Numbered from the stretch's first letter, positions 12,001 to 20,789 are shown. The stretch: DNA of 64,000 nt from Pectinophora gossypiella (GCF_024362695.1 NC_065426.1:8524236-8588235), one strand, 5' to 3'. Notes: a model not told the origin generated them from the letters alone. Made by a program: numbers and translations.

Positions 12001-15000
12001 CACATTAACTTTTTTGACAATTTGAACTGTAAGTCTCATTAAATGTCAAATTATGTTAGTGCGACAGAGTCCTAAAGTAGGTACATTATATTGCTCATGA
12101 CTGTACACAGTCTTAACACTGAACTGTCAGTTTATTACTTTTATGTAAGTAGATAAGATTCCGTCGACGAACGTACATAAAAGCGACTTCCGTTCCTCTA
12201 CGGAGGTCACAGAATAAAATATCTTCGGGAATTTGGACTGTTATTCCCCCGTACCATAGATACTTATAAATTTTCTTGAGGTAGGTAAGGACAAAATATT
12301 AAACATGTTTATATTCTTAATTCTACTGGACTAACCTAATATATCATCACGTTTGTATCCTCGAAGGGGTAGCCAGGAGTGTTTAATGCATCTACTCCTC
12401 GCCAGTTATATTTCAATCCATGGGATTACATGTAATGGGGGAGAAATATCCCATTGCCCTTAACCGGGCACAAATCCTGAAAACCACGTAATATCAATTA
12501 TCTATGATCTAAACATGAATTCAAACTCATAAAGTCGAATTCAGTGGTTCAGTGGTAGCTTTGGACTAGACATTATGTTTAACATAACAATGTAGGCTAT
12601 GGAGCCTGGCCTAATATTTCGCTTTGCAAGCTGTGCTCGTGGCTTGGAGCCAAAAGCCTGTACCACAGATTAAATAGACTGCTTACATCTGGCTGAATAT
12701 AATGTAAGCCTTTGCCTAGCTTGGAAGATCCTTTATTTATGTTCCTCCCCCATGTTAGCACGTAACTACTACGCTACGGTCCGAGATTATCAATAAGTTT
12801 TTGAGAGTTCTTAGACTGTAAAAATAAATCGATTTTATTTTAAAACAAGATTGGAATTCGTACCACAGATTAAATAGACTGGCTGAATATAAAGGCTTAC
12901 AAGCCTTTGCCTAGTTTTTTGTAAAAATAAATCATTTTTATTTTAAAACAAAATTAGAATTCAAACTTCTTATTTTAAATTTAAATGTTTATTTGTGAAC
13001 TTTTCGTGTTTTGCCATTTTTAACATGAGCTGAATCATTTCCCTCAGTGTCTCTTTCAACCTAAGTTTTCTCATCTAAAACTGAGAGGGATGATTCAGAC
13101 CGTAATTCTGAGCTAATATCAAGTGGAATTTTCTGTCGCAATACTCATGAAAATATTACTGTTCTTTTATATTATTTTCAATCCCATACTTTTCCGACTT
13201 GAAAGTAGCACTTGATATTAAGTCAGAATAATGAGCTGAATCATCCCCCTCAGTATGCGTTACGGTGTCACTAACACCCTGTATACCTAACATGGTTATA
13301 AACACAACTTAAATTAATTTGCAGATCAGCCTATACACTGGAGCCTAACACATGGCATCGCATATCAGTGAGTCGCTCGGGTCGTCGCGCGTCGCTGCGA
13401 GTGCGGTCGATGTCGATACACGACGCGACAGACGCTACGCGATCAGTCGTGTATCGGGGGCCGGCGCGACATCTCACGTTGAAGCAACCGATGTTGTTAG
13501 GGGGGGCGCCGCATCCGCTGCCGCCCAGACTGGCGTTGAGGAGGTCTTTCAGTGGGTGTGTTGGACAAGTAAGTTAAAAATAATACTTATACGTAATTTT
13601 AATGGGTCGCAAAGGACTTTTGACCTCCGAACAGAGATGTACCGTTCAAGAAAGTTCCCAGGGTTCAACATACTTATTAGCCTAGTTGCTCAGCCAAGGC
13701 AGCTTGGTAGCCCAGTTGGTAGAACGCTTGCCTCTCACTTTGAGATCGCAGGTTCGTATCCAGCACAGGCCTAAACCAATGAATGTCGAATTTGTTTTCG
13801 AATTCATGTTTGGATCATAAATGATTAAGAATCACGTGCTCAGCGGTGAAGAAAACCATCGTGAGGAAACCCACATTCCCGAAAAAAGCATTTTCGGAGC
13901 TATGAGACCTAACTTGTAATGGGCTGGTTTTCCCTTCGCGGGTTGGAGGTCAGACAGGCAGTTGCTTCTGTAAAAACCGGATCTGTCAAATCTGCAGGTT
14001 AGGTAAGCGGACTCTGTGAGAAACGGGTTAATGCTAGGGGGATGAGATAGGTGTACTTATGAAATACAGAAATGATTAAAAAATTATGATAATGCATTTC
14101 CAGTTGGTGATAAACGACGAGGAGCTGGCAGTGGTATCGACTGCTCTTGGCGGCGTCAATGTGGACAATTGTGAAGAACCACGGAACAACTCTTGCAGGT
14201 GATTGATCAATATATCTACGTACATACATACATAAACTCACGCATATTTCCACCGGGCAGAGACTACAGAATTCCATTTGCTTCGGTGTTGACACACTTC
14301 TCTTGCTTCCTCCACATTCATCAATCGCTTCATACACGCACGCCGGGTCAGATTAGATCGTACTAAAGCTTTTCTAAGGACATCTCCAATTTGGCAACCC
14401 AACCCAACCATTTGGCGAATTGGCATTCTGCAATTTGGGATTTCATCAATACAGGCTGTTAGTGACATCGTAACGAATACTAAGGGGGATGATTCGAACG
14501 ATGACTCTGAGTAATTATCAAGTGGAATTTTCCGTCGCAAAATTCATGATTTTTCATGACGGATTTTCTAATCCTTTTCTTCTGTTACAGTGATAGAAAC
14601 CTCTGCAAGGAAACTTTGGAACCGATACCTATCTACCCTCACAACATATCAGTAAACGACATCCACCACTCAATAGTCGCCAAAAAGGGTTTCAGATCAA
14701 AACCCCACAAATCCAAACAGAAGAAACACTCACAACACATCCACATGGAAAAGTACAAGAAGAAGTTTTACGCCATAAAGAAACACCAGTATATGTCGGA
14801 CATGGCCAGAAGTAACGATATAGTGACGGAAGGACCAGGTTATGATGGACAAACGTACATGCAAGTGAAATATTTGAACGAGAATGAAATTAATTGGGGC
14901 GACACAAACACATATCCTAGTTTTATTGGAAAGGACAGCTTCATTCATATTGATGATGAAGAAACTATGAAGAGGTAAGTAAGAGGAAAATACTGATACG

Positions 15001-18000
15001 CTCAAAGTATAAGTGTAACCTTCGGTATAAAACTGATGTACCTACTTTGAAAGAACAGTGGGGTTAAAAAGGCCACATTGAAGCTAATAGAAAATCGAAG
15101 CTCTTGACATGTCTCAAAAATTTCGAATGAACAGGAGGAGGACCAGATGGTGCAATAGTTAACTTTAGTTAAATGCTCGCCCCACATTGACAAGAGCTTC
15201 GGGTTCAAGTCCCGTCCGAGTCAGTTTTTTTTTTGCGATTGAATTATCTCTTTGTGAGTTTCCCTATAAAAGCAAGTGCTATAAAAACCAAAATCACAGG
15301 TTGCCTGGAAGAAATTTCTGCATGACCATTAAAGCCGCCTGTTGTGCCTTTCCGTATCTGTTGTCCTTATTTCTATTCATATCTTGCGTCCAATGTGCTC
15401 AATAAAACATTTTATAGATAGATAATGGCCCCGATTCCTGCAGACACCTCCTAATTTTACTTTAAGTTATACCTGTCATTTTCTTATCCACCAAAAAGGA
15501 AAGGAACGGATGATTGACTGCTTTTAAGGAAGAATAAGTAAATTACAACAACAGAGTTACGAGTTAATGAAAAACCCGGGCGAATCAAAGAGGCATCTCG
15601 CTGCTATGCAAACCGTTTGATGTGTGCTGTCAACATAATTCTGTCGGGTTATTAGCCAATGTAAATTTTATAGGGTTGTTTTAGATTTGTGCTTAAAATT
15701 GACGTGTGTTCTGTAAATTTTATGCTTGGCGATTACCCGTCCTTTTCCTTTTCGGCGTATAAGAAAATGACAGTTATAACTTAAAGTAAAATTAGATGGT
15801 GTCTACAGGAGTTAGCACCAATATATATTATCTATTATTCCAAAATTCAAATTCAAATTACAACTACAATTTTATAATTTTTGACACCTGCATGTATGAA
15901 CCTACACAGCTTCTCAATAAATGTTTCTTGTTCTTGAATTCAAAATTATTTATTTGTCCAGGTTACTAAGCTACACGCTGGATATAAACATCAGGTTCCG
16001 GTCGGTGTCCCCCAATGGGCTGCTGGTGTGGAGTGGCCGCGCCCCCCTGGCTACTCCTGGGGACTTCCTGTCCCTCGCTGTCGAGAACTCTGTCCTTGTG
16101 TTCAGGTGAGGAATGAAGATAGCCCTGTTTGAAGAACGCGGGACATACATCGTAGTCCTCAGTTCGAATCGCGGCTCGAGCTCTAAACCACCAATCACCA
16201 ATTTATTCATTTATTTATTTATTATATACTACATCAACAGCAGTACATACACAAACACACAATATAAAATACACATAGGAAAAGTTCCGGTATGCCTGCC
16301 AATTATAGACGCAAACAACACTGATAATAAAAAGTATAAACTAAAGTTAGCAAATTAAAAAGAACAATAATTGAAAATAAAATTAAAAAAAAGAAAAAAC
16401 ATAGATCGTCTAAATTTTATTTTTTTCCAATTTGGTTTTTTAAGGCATTTTTATTTTAAATCCCATGTATAGTCATGAGCAATATAATGTACCCACTTTA
16501 GGACTCTGTCGCAGCAACATATTTGATATTTAGAGATTTACAGTACAATTTGTGAAAAAATATCATGTGACATCCGTCGCACTGTTGGGCACAGGCTTCC
16601 CCTCAATCAACCAGAGGGGGAATGGAGCATACACTGCGAGCTGGCTAAGGTGTTTTTACGGGTAATAGCCGGAACCAACAGGTTAACGTGCACTCCGAAG
16701 CCCGAAAAAAAAAAAAAAAAAAAATAATCTTCTATTCCGACAAACAGCTTAAGTCAGGTTTTCGGTCAATTATTCAACATCACTAATTTAAGAGGCACGC
16801 TCTCGTCGGTGTCGCATTCTCCATGCTACTTTTTTAGGGAAAAATAGGGCAGTGGTTTCCCTCTTGCCTTCCGCCCCGCAGTACTTCGTCTGACGCGAGT
16901 GGGATGGCGCCCAGAGTAGTCTATTTCAATTATTACTCATTTCGAAATAATTACAGACTAATATCGGAATGTTAAATTGCCTAGAGCAAAACCTAGAGGT
17001 TGTTATCTTCATACAAGAAAAAAAAGTAATGTAATTTGAACCACTAATAATGATATTTTCAGATACGACCTCGGCAGCGGCGAGGTGGTCATCATAGCCA
17101 ACCACACCAAAGTCGACGATGGTCTGTGGCACAGAGCACGAGCAACAAGGTACTATTAATTTCTCTTCATTGTACACATAATATTTCATTAAGGACAAGA
17201 AAACAAAAAGTGGACTTTCTTCCAGGTGTGAGAGGTCAATAAAAGTGGGAAGACACAAAGTATACAGAAAAAAAAAACACATACACACACACATATACAT
17301 ACATACATACATACAGGGTGTTAGTGATATCGTGACGAAGTCACCAACACCCGTATAGTAACAGTAAGATGTTTTTTCCAGAAACCGCCAAGCAGGTGTT
17401 CTTGAGGTAGACGGCCTGGGTTCTGTTGGGAAAATATCGCCTGGGAAGCTAAAACAACTCAACACCGAGAACGGACTTTATATAGGTAAGTATTTCATCA
17501 AAAAAAAAACATAAAAAAAAGTAAAAGATAAAAATAAAGGATAAAAATTATTGAATTAAGTACTTGTTGTGCATTCTTCTACCGTGTGGATTATGAGATT
17601 ACCAACCCCCTCAACCCTGATCTCAGTGTTATTATTGCGCCGCCAAATGCCCCTGACATGGTTCATGTAACGACTAATACTTACTTACATCAGTAAGTAG
17701 TAATCGGGACCAACGGCTTACTTTCAGACAATCGGGTGATCAGCAATTTCCTAAACAGCTTATACACGTCCCACTGCTGGGCAAAGGCCTCCCTCCCCAT
17801 CAATCAACCGGAAGGGGTATAAAAAAAGCTTAAAAAAGAGTAAAGGATAAAAATGAAGGATAAAAATTATCGAATTAAGTACTTGTTGTGCATTCTTCTA
17901 CCGTGTGGATTATGAGATGGATTACCAACCCCGTCAACCCTGATCTCAGGGTTATTATTACGCCGCCAAATGCCCCTGACATGGTTCATGTAACGACTAA

Positions 18001-18409
18001 TACTTACTTACATCAGTAAGTAGTAATCGGGGCCAACGGCTTACTTTCGGACAATCGGGTATCAGTTCGCAATTTCCTAAACAGCCTATATACGTCCCAC
18101 TGCTGGGCACAGGCCTCCCATTAATCAACCGGAAGGGGTATGGCGCATTCTCCATCACATTGCCTTGGAAAATGTCCCCACCGGGACTCAACTACTGGAC
18201 CGCGGTACGTGCATTTAATGTTTTCTAATCTGTCGTTTTCTTTTGTAGGTGGTTTGCCTTCAATAGAAGTGAATACTTCGGGCAAATACAAGAGCGGCCT
18301 CGTGGGTTGCGTCTCGCAGATATCCCTGAGTGGAGACTTCGACATACCTCTGTCCTTGTCTAAACTCCCTCACACGATCACCAACAACGTCGGAAGGTGT
18401 ACACCATAA
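3039..18409 (+). CDS. trol: Perlecan (basement-membrane heparan sulfate proteoglycan core protein), C-terminal part: LG2-linker-LG3
   Basis: Perlecan is a secreted basement-membrane proteoglycan; its C-terminal laminin-G (LG) domains bind cell-surface receptors and matrix proteins. Nine exons join in frame with GT/AG borders: 3039-3116, 11405-11550, 13325-13568, 14104-14198, 14591-14974, 15962-16105, 17063-17149, 17382-17485 and 18249-18409 (TAA 18407-18409), giving 480 residues. LG2 (about 2-179) starts PRFNGSSYLRLP and has FDLGSGIALVRSA, a WHR motif and the paired cysteines C153 (SGCVGQ) and C179. LG3 (about 297-480) has NGLLVWSGR, VFRYDLGSGE, DGLWHR, YIGG, GCV (C448) and terminal RCTP (C478). 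Order, motifs and the ending two residues after the last Cys match perlecan as I know it from vertebrates. Eyes shut and agrin have related LG domains but fit the C-terminus less well. N-terminal Ig, LDL-receptor and laminin domains must lie upstream of the window. Introns are full of SINEs and MITEs. Exon structure is read directly; the identity is inferred from family knowledge. Confidence 0.85.
3205..3345 (+). repeat. SINE S5
   Basis: Begins 'ggctcgaccattatagacgg' and runs through 'gtctaacagaaagctcggt' to 'gatgtacc'. Other copies: 20790-20945 and 31185-31312 (+), and 8180-8310, 9050-9180 and 62690-62760 (-). The better copies end in a TTATG-type tail. There is no coding capacity. Confidence 0.6.
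3982..4062 (-). repeat. SINE S1 tRNA-like head only
   Basis: The reverse complement carries 'ggtccagtggttgagcgttg' (A box) and 'gggttcgaatcccggtgggg' (B box). This is only the head of S1, and the remaining S1 body is absent. It looks like a tRNA but matches the head of full S1 copies. Confidence 0.6.
4311..4620. repeat. MITE M1, copy 1
   Basis: A long imperfect inverted repeat. The left arm starts TGGTGCTAATTCCTGTAAAT and the right arm ends in the complement of TGGCCCCGATTCCTGCAGAC, each arm about 85 nt with 'aaaaggaaagggacgg' at its inner side. AT-rich hexamers ATACAT lie on both sides, as in a target-site duplication. Other copies: 6018, 15425, 41494, 42091 and 56382. Confidence 0.7.
4835..5030 (-). 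repeat. MITE M5 fragment
   Basis: Shares 'acacacaggtgcgcgtgta', 'gtgtctgtgtaaaacgaggt' and 'gaagtgtccgggg' with the larger palindromic element at 28896-29339 and with 46410-46580. Confidence 0.5.
5459..5550 (+). repeat. LINE 3' end fragment ending in (TATG)n
   Basis: 'agtggctgcaagttgtcttt' to 'gggcgtgagtttatgtatg', ending in a TATG microsatellite. Further copies: 33088-33180 (+), 30420-30525 (-), and a degenerate one at 54845-54910. All end in the same tetranucleotide tail. Confidence 0.55.
6018..6316. repeat. MITE M1, copy 2
   Basis: Same arms as the copy at 4311, from 'tggtgctaattcctgtaaat' to the inverted 'caggaatcggggcca'. The centre differs from copy 1 by a short replacement ('cgcccgggttattc'). 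Confidence 0.7.
6386..6523. repeat. M4 palindromic element (short form)
   Basis: The arm 'cataataacgggttcttacc' is followed within about 80 nt by its inverse 'ggtaagaacccgttattatg' and then 'aataaccgcgtaaacttaaa'. The centre carries 'gagactcccgatatttcgac'. Longer copies lie at 58660-58820 and 59375-59780, and a collapsed one at 47790-47900. Confidence 0.6.
6590..7265 (-). repeat. Unclassified repeat F5 with relic reading frames
   Basis: GC-richer than its surroundings. Positions 6600-6830 match 44999-45265 in the opposite orientation, and short fragments with 'taactacttggccggacaaa' recur at 32165, 35345, 38145, 44580 and 20590. Minus-strand frames of 66-68 residues (6781-6987, 7062-7262) are open but match nothing I recognise. 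Most likely the end of a retroelement. Confidence 0.45.
7659..7982 (-). repeat. SINE S1, near-complete
   Basis: Reads in reverse from the tRNA-like head at 7920-7982 ('ggtccagtggttgagcg', 'gggccccaggttcgaatc' type) through the body and core to the tail near 7660 ('cttctatcgtgtgggttgtg'). 7266-7658 holds nothing else I can name. Confidence 0.7.
8180..8310 (-). repeat. SINE S5, degenerate
   Basis: The reverse complement matches S5: 'ctttatcccaattgg...tacatccattgcaaaaggaac...ctttcttttagaccaacgtg'. Confidence 0.45.
8770..8905 (+). repeat. LINE reverse-transcriptase extreme C-terminal fragment
   Basis: One frame, with a stop, reads like the end of moth LINE polymerases (RPAKRWRDDLDGYCK, then NTWKDMGEAFAQQW), followed by 'cagcagtgggttatacaggc' and an (ATA)n tail. 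The stop inside makes it a dead relic. A similar stretch occurs at 62790-62880. Confidence 0.5.
9050..9180 (-). repeat. SINE S5
   Basis: The reverse complement of S5: 'actatatcccaatggggtag', 'tacatccattgcaagatgaa', 'tttctgttagaccaacg'. Confidence 0.55.
9510..9527. repeat. Poly-C tract
   Basis: Eighteen consecutive C residues in AT-rich DNA. The sequence length may be uncertain here. Confidence 0.8.
9720..10142 (+). repeat. SINE S3 followed by a LINE 3' fragment
   Basis: 9725-10000 follows S3 from 'gaatccagcacagg' to 'aaacaggattatactatgga' without the first half of the head. 10010-10142 continues into a sequence ending 'acccagcagtggaatcttgt', which resembles LINE 3' ends elsewhere in the window. 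10143-10420 shows nothing recognisable. Confidence 0.6.
10423..10641. repeat. MITE M2
   Basis: The left end 'acagggtattagtgacatcg' and right end 'cgatgtcactcacaccccgt' are inverted repeats. Inside them lie further inverted blocks ('gggatgattcagctcattat' and 'gaatcatccccctcagtatt'). There is no coding capacity, and the frame that runs through it is spurious. Confidence 0.65.
10644..10887. repeat. MITE M2, second copy directly adjacent
   Basis: Begins three bases after the previous copy ('gtatgggtgttattgacacc') and ends 'gatatcactaccaccctgta'. It has the same layered inverted repeats. Confidence 0.65.
11003..11310 (+). repeat. SINE S3
   Basis: A complete head ('gtagcccagttggtagaacg', 'gaaggttcgaatcc') and body ending 'actagggggatgatg'. 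It ends about 95 nt upstream of perlecan exon 11405-11550. Confidence 0.7.
11558..11795 (-). repeat. SINE S1b, 5'-truncated
   Basis: The reverse complement of S1b: 'gttgggcacaggcc', 'ggggtatggagcatactc', 'gggaccaacggcttaacgta', 'gtctcacaaagtgatttcgt'. It starts only about 8 nt after the splice donor of the upstream perlecan exon. Confidence 0.65.
11805..11957. repeat. MITE M7
   Basis: Inverted ends: 'ggggttaaaatggccaaatc' and 'gatgtggtcattttaactcc'. Related copies: 23375-23525 and 28390-28520. Confidence 0.55.
11958..12113. repeat. MITE M6
   Basis: Inverted ends 'tacggtcacgagcattaatt' and 'atattgctcatgactgtaca'. Related copies: 16468-16575 (partial), 34830-34975 and 60530-60660. 12114-12590 holds no recognisable feature. 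Confidence 0.6.
12594..12965. repeat. Partly duplicated unclassified sequence
   Basis: 'gtaccacagattaaatagac' with 'ggctgaatataa' and 'agcctttgcctag' occurs at 12660-12720 and again at 12859-12915. 'gtaaaaataaatc...ttttattttaaaacaa' occurs at 12818 and 12919. It looks like a local duplication of about 200 nt inside an old repeat. Confidence 0.45.
13020..13285. repeat. MITE M2
   Basis: Contains both inverted inner blocks ('gagggatgattcagaccgta', 'gaatcatccccctcagtatg') and the right end 'gtcactaacaccctgtatac'. The left end is degraded. It lies 40 nt upstream of perlecan exon 13325-13568. Confidence 0.55.
13703..14045 (+). repeat. SINE S3, full length
   Basis: Head 'gtagcccagttggtagaacg' with 'caggttcgtatccagc', full body and end 'gggttaatgctagggggatg'. 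It lies in the 535-nt intron between two LG2 exons, about 60 nt before the acceptor. Confidence 0.7.
14225..14395 (-). repeat. LINE L1-type (local label) 3' end
   Basis: The reverse strand encodes the C-terminal relic RRACMKRLMNVEEAREVCQH, ending in a (CATA)n tail at 14219-14230. The same 3' end occurs at 29755-30165, 43495-43668 and 56163-56380 (-), and as + strand scraps at 36505-36590 and 48350-48410. All copies are 5'-truncated. Confidence 0.6.
14455..14556. repeat. MITE M2 left half
   Basis: 'ggctgttagtgacatcgtaa' to 'gtggaattttccgtcgcaaa'. The right half is missing. It ends about 35 nt before the linker exon of perlecan. Confidence 0.5.
14591..14974 (+). other. trol: Perlecan inter-LG linker exon with Lys/His-rich segment
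   Basis: One 384-nt exon encodes residues 188-316. Residues 219-253 (14682-14786) contain 19 Lys, Arg or His out of 35. After this comes an acidic/polar stretch, EGPGYDGQTYM at 268-278, and the start of LG3 at about 297. In vertebrate perlecan this position holds a pair of EGF repeats and a short protease-sensitive linker, so the basic exon is a structural difference. A heparan sulfate or matrix-binding role is possible but only inferred. Confidence 0.75.
15120..15424 (+). repeat. SINE S4 (tRNA-like head plus LINE-type tail)
   Basis: The head has 'ccagatggtgcaatagttaa' and the B-box-like 'gggttcaagtcccg'. The body from 15297 ('ggttgcctggaagaaatttc') to 'gctcaataaaacattttata' matches the tails at 31055-31160, 32575-32705 and, inverted, 35775-35905. 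It ends in a short (GATA)n run. Confidence 0.55.
15425..15821. repeat. MITE M1, copy 3 (longest centre)
   Basis: Arms as in the other M1 copies, but in opposite orientation (ATGGCCCCG... first). The centre contains an additional segment, 'ggcatctcgctgctatgcaa'. Confidence 0.7.
16468..16724 (-). repeat. MITE M6 fragment followed by SINE S1b fragment and poly-A
   Basis: 16468-16570 carries the M6 part 'tagtcatgagcaatataatg'. 16576-16700 is reverse S1b ('ttgggcacaggcttcccctc', 'ccgggaccaacaggttaacg' type). A run of about 20 A follows at 16706-16724. Confidence 0.5.
16775..16925 (-). repeat. 3' end of the 33404-34150 LINE family
   Basis: The reverse complement corresponds to the end of the reverse-transcriptase frame found at 34095-34140 ('gagagcgtgcctcttaaatt' type). 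It is followed by 'gccttccgccccgcagtact' and 'gatggcgcccagagtagtct', which also occur at 35140-35250. Confidence 0.5.
17315..17357. repeat. M2 remnant: two terminal repeats fused
   Basis: 'acagggtgttagtgatatcg' is followed at once by 'gacgaagtcaccaacacccg'. Only the outer ends of M2 are left, with the interior deleted. An ACAT/CATA microsatellite lies just before it (17279-17313). Confidence 0.55.
17512..18190 (-). repeat. Tandem duplication containing SINE S1/S1b sequence
   Basis: Copy one is 17521-17820 and copy two 17840-18139, separated by about 19 A-rich nt. Each holds, in reverse, the S1 3' end ('gtgtggattatgaga'), its core ('aacggcttactttc'), and an S1b tail ('cccactgctgggca', 'caaccggaaggggtat'). 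Differences are few. A remnant of head sequence extends copy two to about 18190. The array lies inside the last perlecan intron. Confidence 0.65.
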
Positions 18410-19200
18410 AAGTGGGCCTTTCATTTAAATGAACCCTCATAGTTCATTTAAGTGAACAAGTTCATTTGTTATTAGCGCTAAAGATGACGGTTCACTTAAA
18501 ACGAAATTCGAACTCATTTCTTATTTCATTTTTAAATGAGTTCTTCTCTTAAAAGTTTTAAATGAACTGTCTTACTTATTGCGTGTAGTGATAGGTGTGT
18601 TTTAATTAATAGACTCATTCATTGGTTTATTAAAATAAGTTCGTTTAGCATTTTTTGTTTGAATTTAACAATGAATGACCAATTAATTTATATACTCCGT
18701 ACCTACATATCAATGTAAAAATTATAATATCGGAGGCAATAAAATAATAACAATATTATGAAATTTTACACTTTTTATAACATTAATTGCCATCAATACA
18801 ATTTCAAATTGTTTCATTTTGAAAATGAATGAACATATAAATACTCTAGTCAATTTAGTATTAAGTCACTGTGAACTGCGACCTATGGATTCCTCTGTCT
18901 TGGTATATTTCCTTCGGTTTCTTTACTTTCCTTTTAAATGAACTTCTTTTAAATGAAAAAACCTATCTCTTAGTTTTTGTACGAACGATGAAATAACTTT
19001 TCAAAGTGCTTTACTATCTAGTAGATATGAAAAAAAAACTATTTGTAATGTTATATTAAATTAATATTAAATTCTAGATGTACGAGTGGTTTGCACGCGT
19101 TCCGATTTCATTTGTCATTTTGATTTGATAGATAATCACAATTTGTTACAATCGTGAGTGTATTTTATATAAGTAGTTCAATAAACGCTTTGTCATGGAA
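18410..19200 (+). other. trol: Probable perlecan 3' untranslated region
   Basis: Non-repetitive AT-rich sequence directly after the stop codon. It contains AATAAA at 18739-18744 and at 19180-19185 (the second followed by 'cgctttgtcatgg'). The first 150 nt contain several TTCATTTAAATGAA-type palindromes. The polyadenylation site cannot be chosen from sequence alone. Confidence 0.45.
18739..18744 (+). promoter_or_regulatory. trol: Candidate polyadenylation signal AATAAA
   Basis: The first canonical hexamer after the perlecan stop codon, about 330 nt downstream. Others lie at 19180 and 19504. Confidence 0.35.
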
Positions 19201-19429
19201 CGGGTATTTACTTAGCTTATTTACAAAACTTTGATTTCTTTGGAATCTTTACGCTTAGCAGTATTTCCAGTAATTTTGTCCTGTAAACTTGAATCCTACA
19301 GATCACGCTACAGAAACGAGAAACAACATCCTTAAACGTCACATTAGCATTAGACTCTGAATGAAATTAACACTGACGAGAATTAATTAATTGTGAATCA
19401 TATACATAGTATGATCTTTTCCTCTTGCA

Positions 19430-19760
19430 AAAATTGTCAAACGTATTTTTGTGACACAATGGAGTCTTGTACTAGATTCAAGATAAATTATGATTAAGTA
19501 CTAAATAAAGACAAATCTAGAACTAACGAAAATCATTTTTTTCCTACTTAACTTATTTATGAATTTTAATCAAGAAACACGTAATAAGTCGGACATTTTA
19601 TAATGTTTTACTATGACGTCACAGTGTACTTTTTCATACAAATTCCATAGTAATTTCGTGATTCTACGTTTAGTGAAAAGTAACTGATTTGACTAGTTGA
19701 AAACTAGCCTTTTTATATATAGTAGCAACTCTAATACATTTTTAAAACTCAACCTTGCCC
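19430..19760. repeat. Dispersed repeat F7
   Basis: Shares with 25395-25620 the blocks 'ttcaagataaattatga', 'gaactaacgaaaa', 'tatgacgtcacagtg' type, 'tttcatacaaattccatagt' and 'agtaactgatttgactagt'. The end 'aactagtcaaatcag' recurs at 46148 and 54793. Probably a MITE or retroposon relic. A common 'cgaagtcgcgggcagacatc' repeat end follows at 19895. Confidence 0.5.
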
Positions 19761-19959
19761 GAGACGTTAGAGATTTGGAATCTGATATAGAAAATGGACC
19801 TCTTGGGTTTTAAAATAAACCTTCTGTAAGTATAATCATTAAAATTATTTTTTCATTATATTTTTCATTTTTAAAGTTAGAATCACGACGCAAACGAAGT
19901 CGCGGGCAGACATCTAGTATTTTAACCGACTTCAAAAAAGAAGAAGGTTAAGTCTAACA

Positions 19960-20789
19960 GTAAATCAATTCAATGTCTATTTAACTAATTATAATATGAC
20001 TAATAAATATATACTTAATTTGACTAATAACATTTAAATGTTTTAAGATTTTTGGAATGACTTTTGAATGTATAGAACTTTATGATTTTAAAGGCTTAAT
20101 TTAAAGAAAATTTAGAGAGAGATTCTGAAATAAGGTTTCCAAAAATCATAAAACAATATATTTAATTTATTTTTATTATTATTGTGAACAATGATCTTTT
20201 CTGTATTTTAGTTAGTAGATACCCTTTCTATGACACTGGACACAAGATAAAATTAATAGCATTTGTATATCAAAGTTTTCATACGACTGTGAATTAGATG
20301 ATTGTAAGTAGCTAGTTCATGATACCATACGTACTTTACGAGCGAGTTTAACTGCTTCAGAAATCAGAAATCATTTATTCGCTTAGGATAGGTACAAAGT
20401 TCTGATACCAATGGTGCCTATTCGGACGGACACAAACTTAACCTAATTTTAGTTTGCTAGCTCTTAAACTACTGCCGTCCTTCACTTACAATACGTGCAA
20501 GAAAGAGAAGCAGCTAGTTTTAGTACTGTCAGGTTGAACTGTCAAACTAAAATCAGGTTAAAGTGTGCGCCCGAATAGGGTCCAATATCGCTCCCCATTT
20601 ACTCGGCCAAGTTAAGCAAGTGTATAATAAGTCACGTCAAAAACAGCTTTGTTTTCATTAGGATTTGCAAAAGACAGATAATTGGTTACATGACTCTTCT
20701 ACAAGTTGAGGTATATGTCTATAAATGTTTAGGTGATTTTTTTCTCTTAGAGTTGACAACTTATTAGTAAGAATGTCACTAAACTATGA
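19960..20789. other. No gene seen
   Basis: AT-rich sequence. A short F5 scrap ('cgctccccatttactcggcc') lies at 20588-20640. Nothing else is recognisable. Confidence 0.4.

Larger units (their letters stand above)
3039..14198 (+). other. trol: Perlecan LG2-coding exons (four exons)
   Basis: Residues 1-187 of the partial protein. Exon borders are phase 0 (3116/11405), phase 2 (11550/13325, Arg75 split AG|A), phase 0 (13568/14104) and phase 2 (14198/14591, Ser188 split AG|T). The intron between the first two exons is 8.3 kb. LG2 is followed by C179 EEPRNNS C187 and C193 of the next exon, too few cysteines for an EGF repeat. N184 lies in an N-N-S glycosylation sequon. No exon could be identified between 1 and 3038, so the preceding exon is probably outside the window. 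Confidence 0.8.
15962..18409 (+). other. trol: Perlecan LG3-coding exons (four exons) and stop codon
   Basis: Residues 316-480. Arg codons are split AG|G or AG|A at the three borders 14974/15962, 16105/17063 and 17149/17382, and Gly428 is split G|GT at 17485/18249. This is the terminal LG module (endorepellin LG3 equivalent), with N-glycosylation sequons NHT (377-379) and NTS (436-438). The last intron carries a recent tandem duplication of SINE sequence reaching to about 60-100 nt of the acceptor. Confidence 0.8.

Noticed and set aside
14730..15005. Minus-strand open frame of 91 codons
   Set aside because: Antisense shadow of the perlecan linker exon.
16926..17465. Minus-strand open frame of 179 codons
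   Set aside because: It lies antisense to two perlecan exons and their intron. The + strand reading is supported by splice sites, phase and LG motifs, whereas the minus frame contains microsatellite-coded runs.
3039..18409. Assignment of the first gene to eyes shut or agrin
   Set aside because: These also have LG domains, but the VFRYDLGSGE/DGLWHR/YIGG pattern and an end two residues after the last cysteine fit the perlecan C-terminus better. Not fully excluded without a search.
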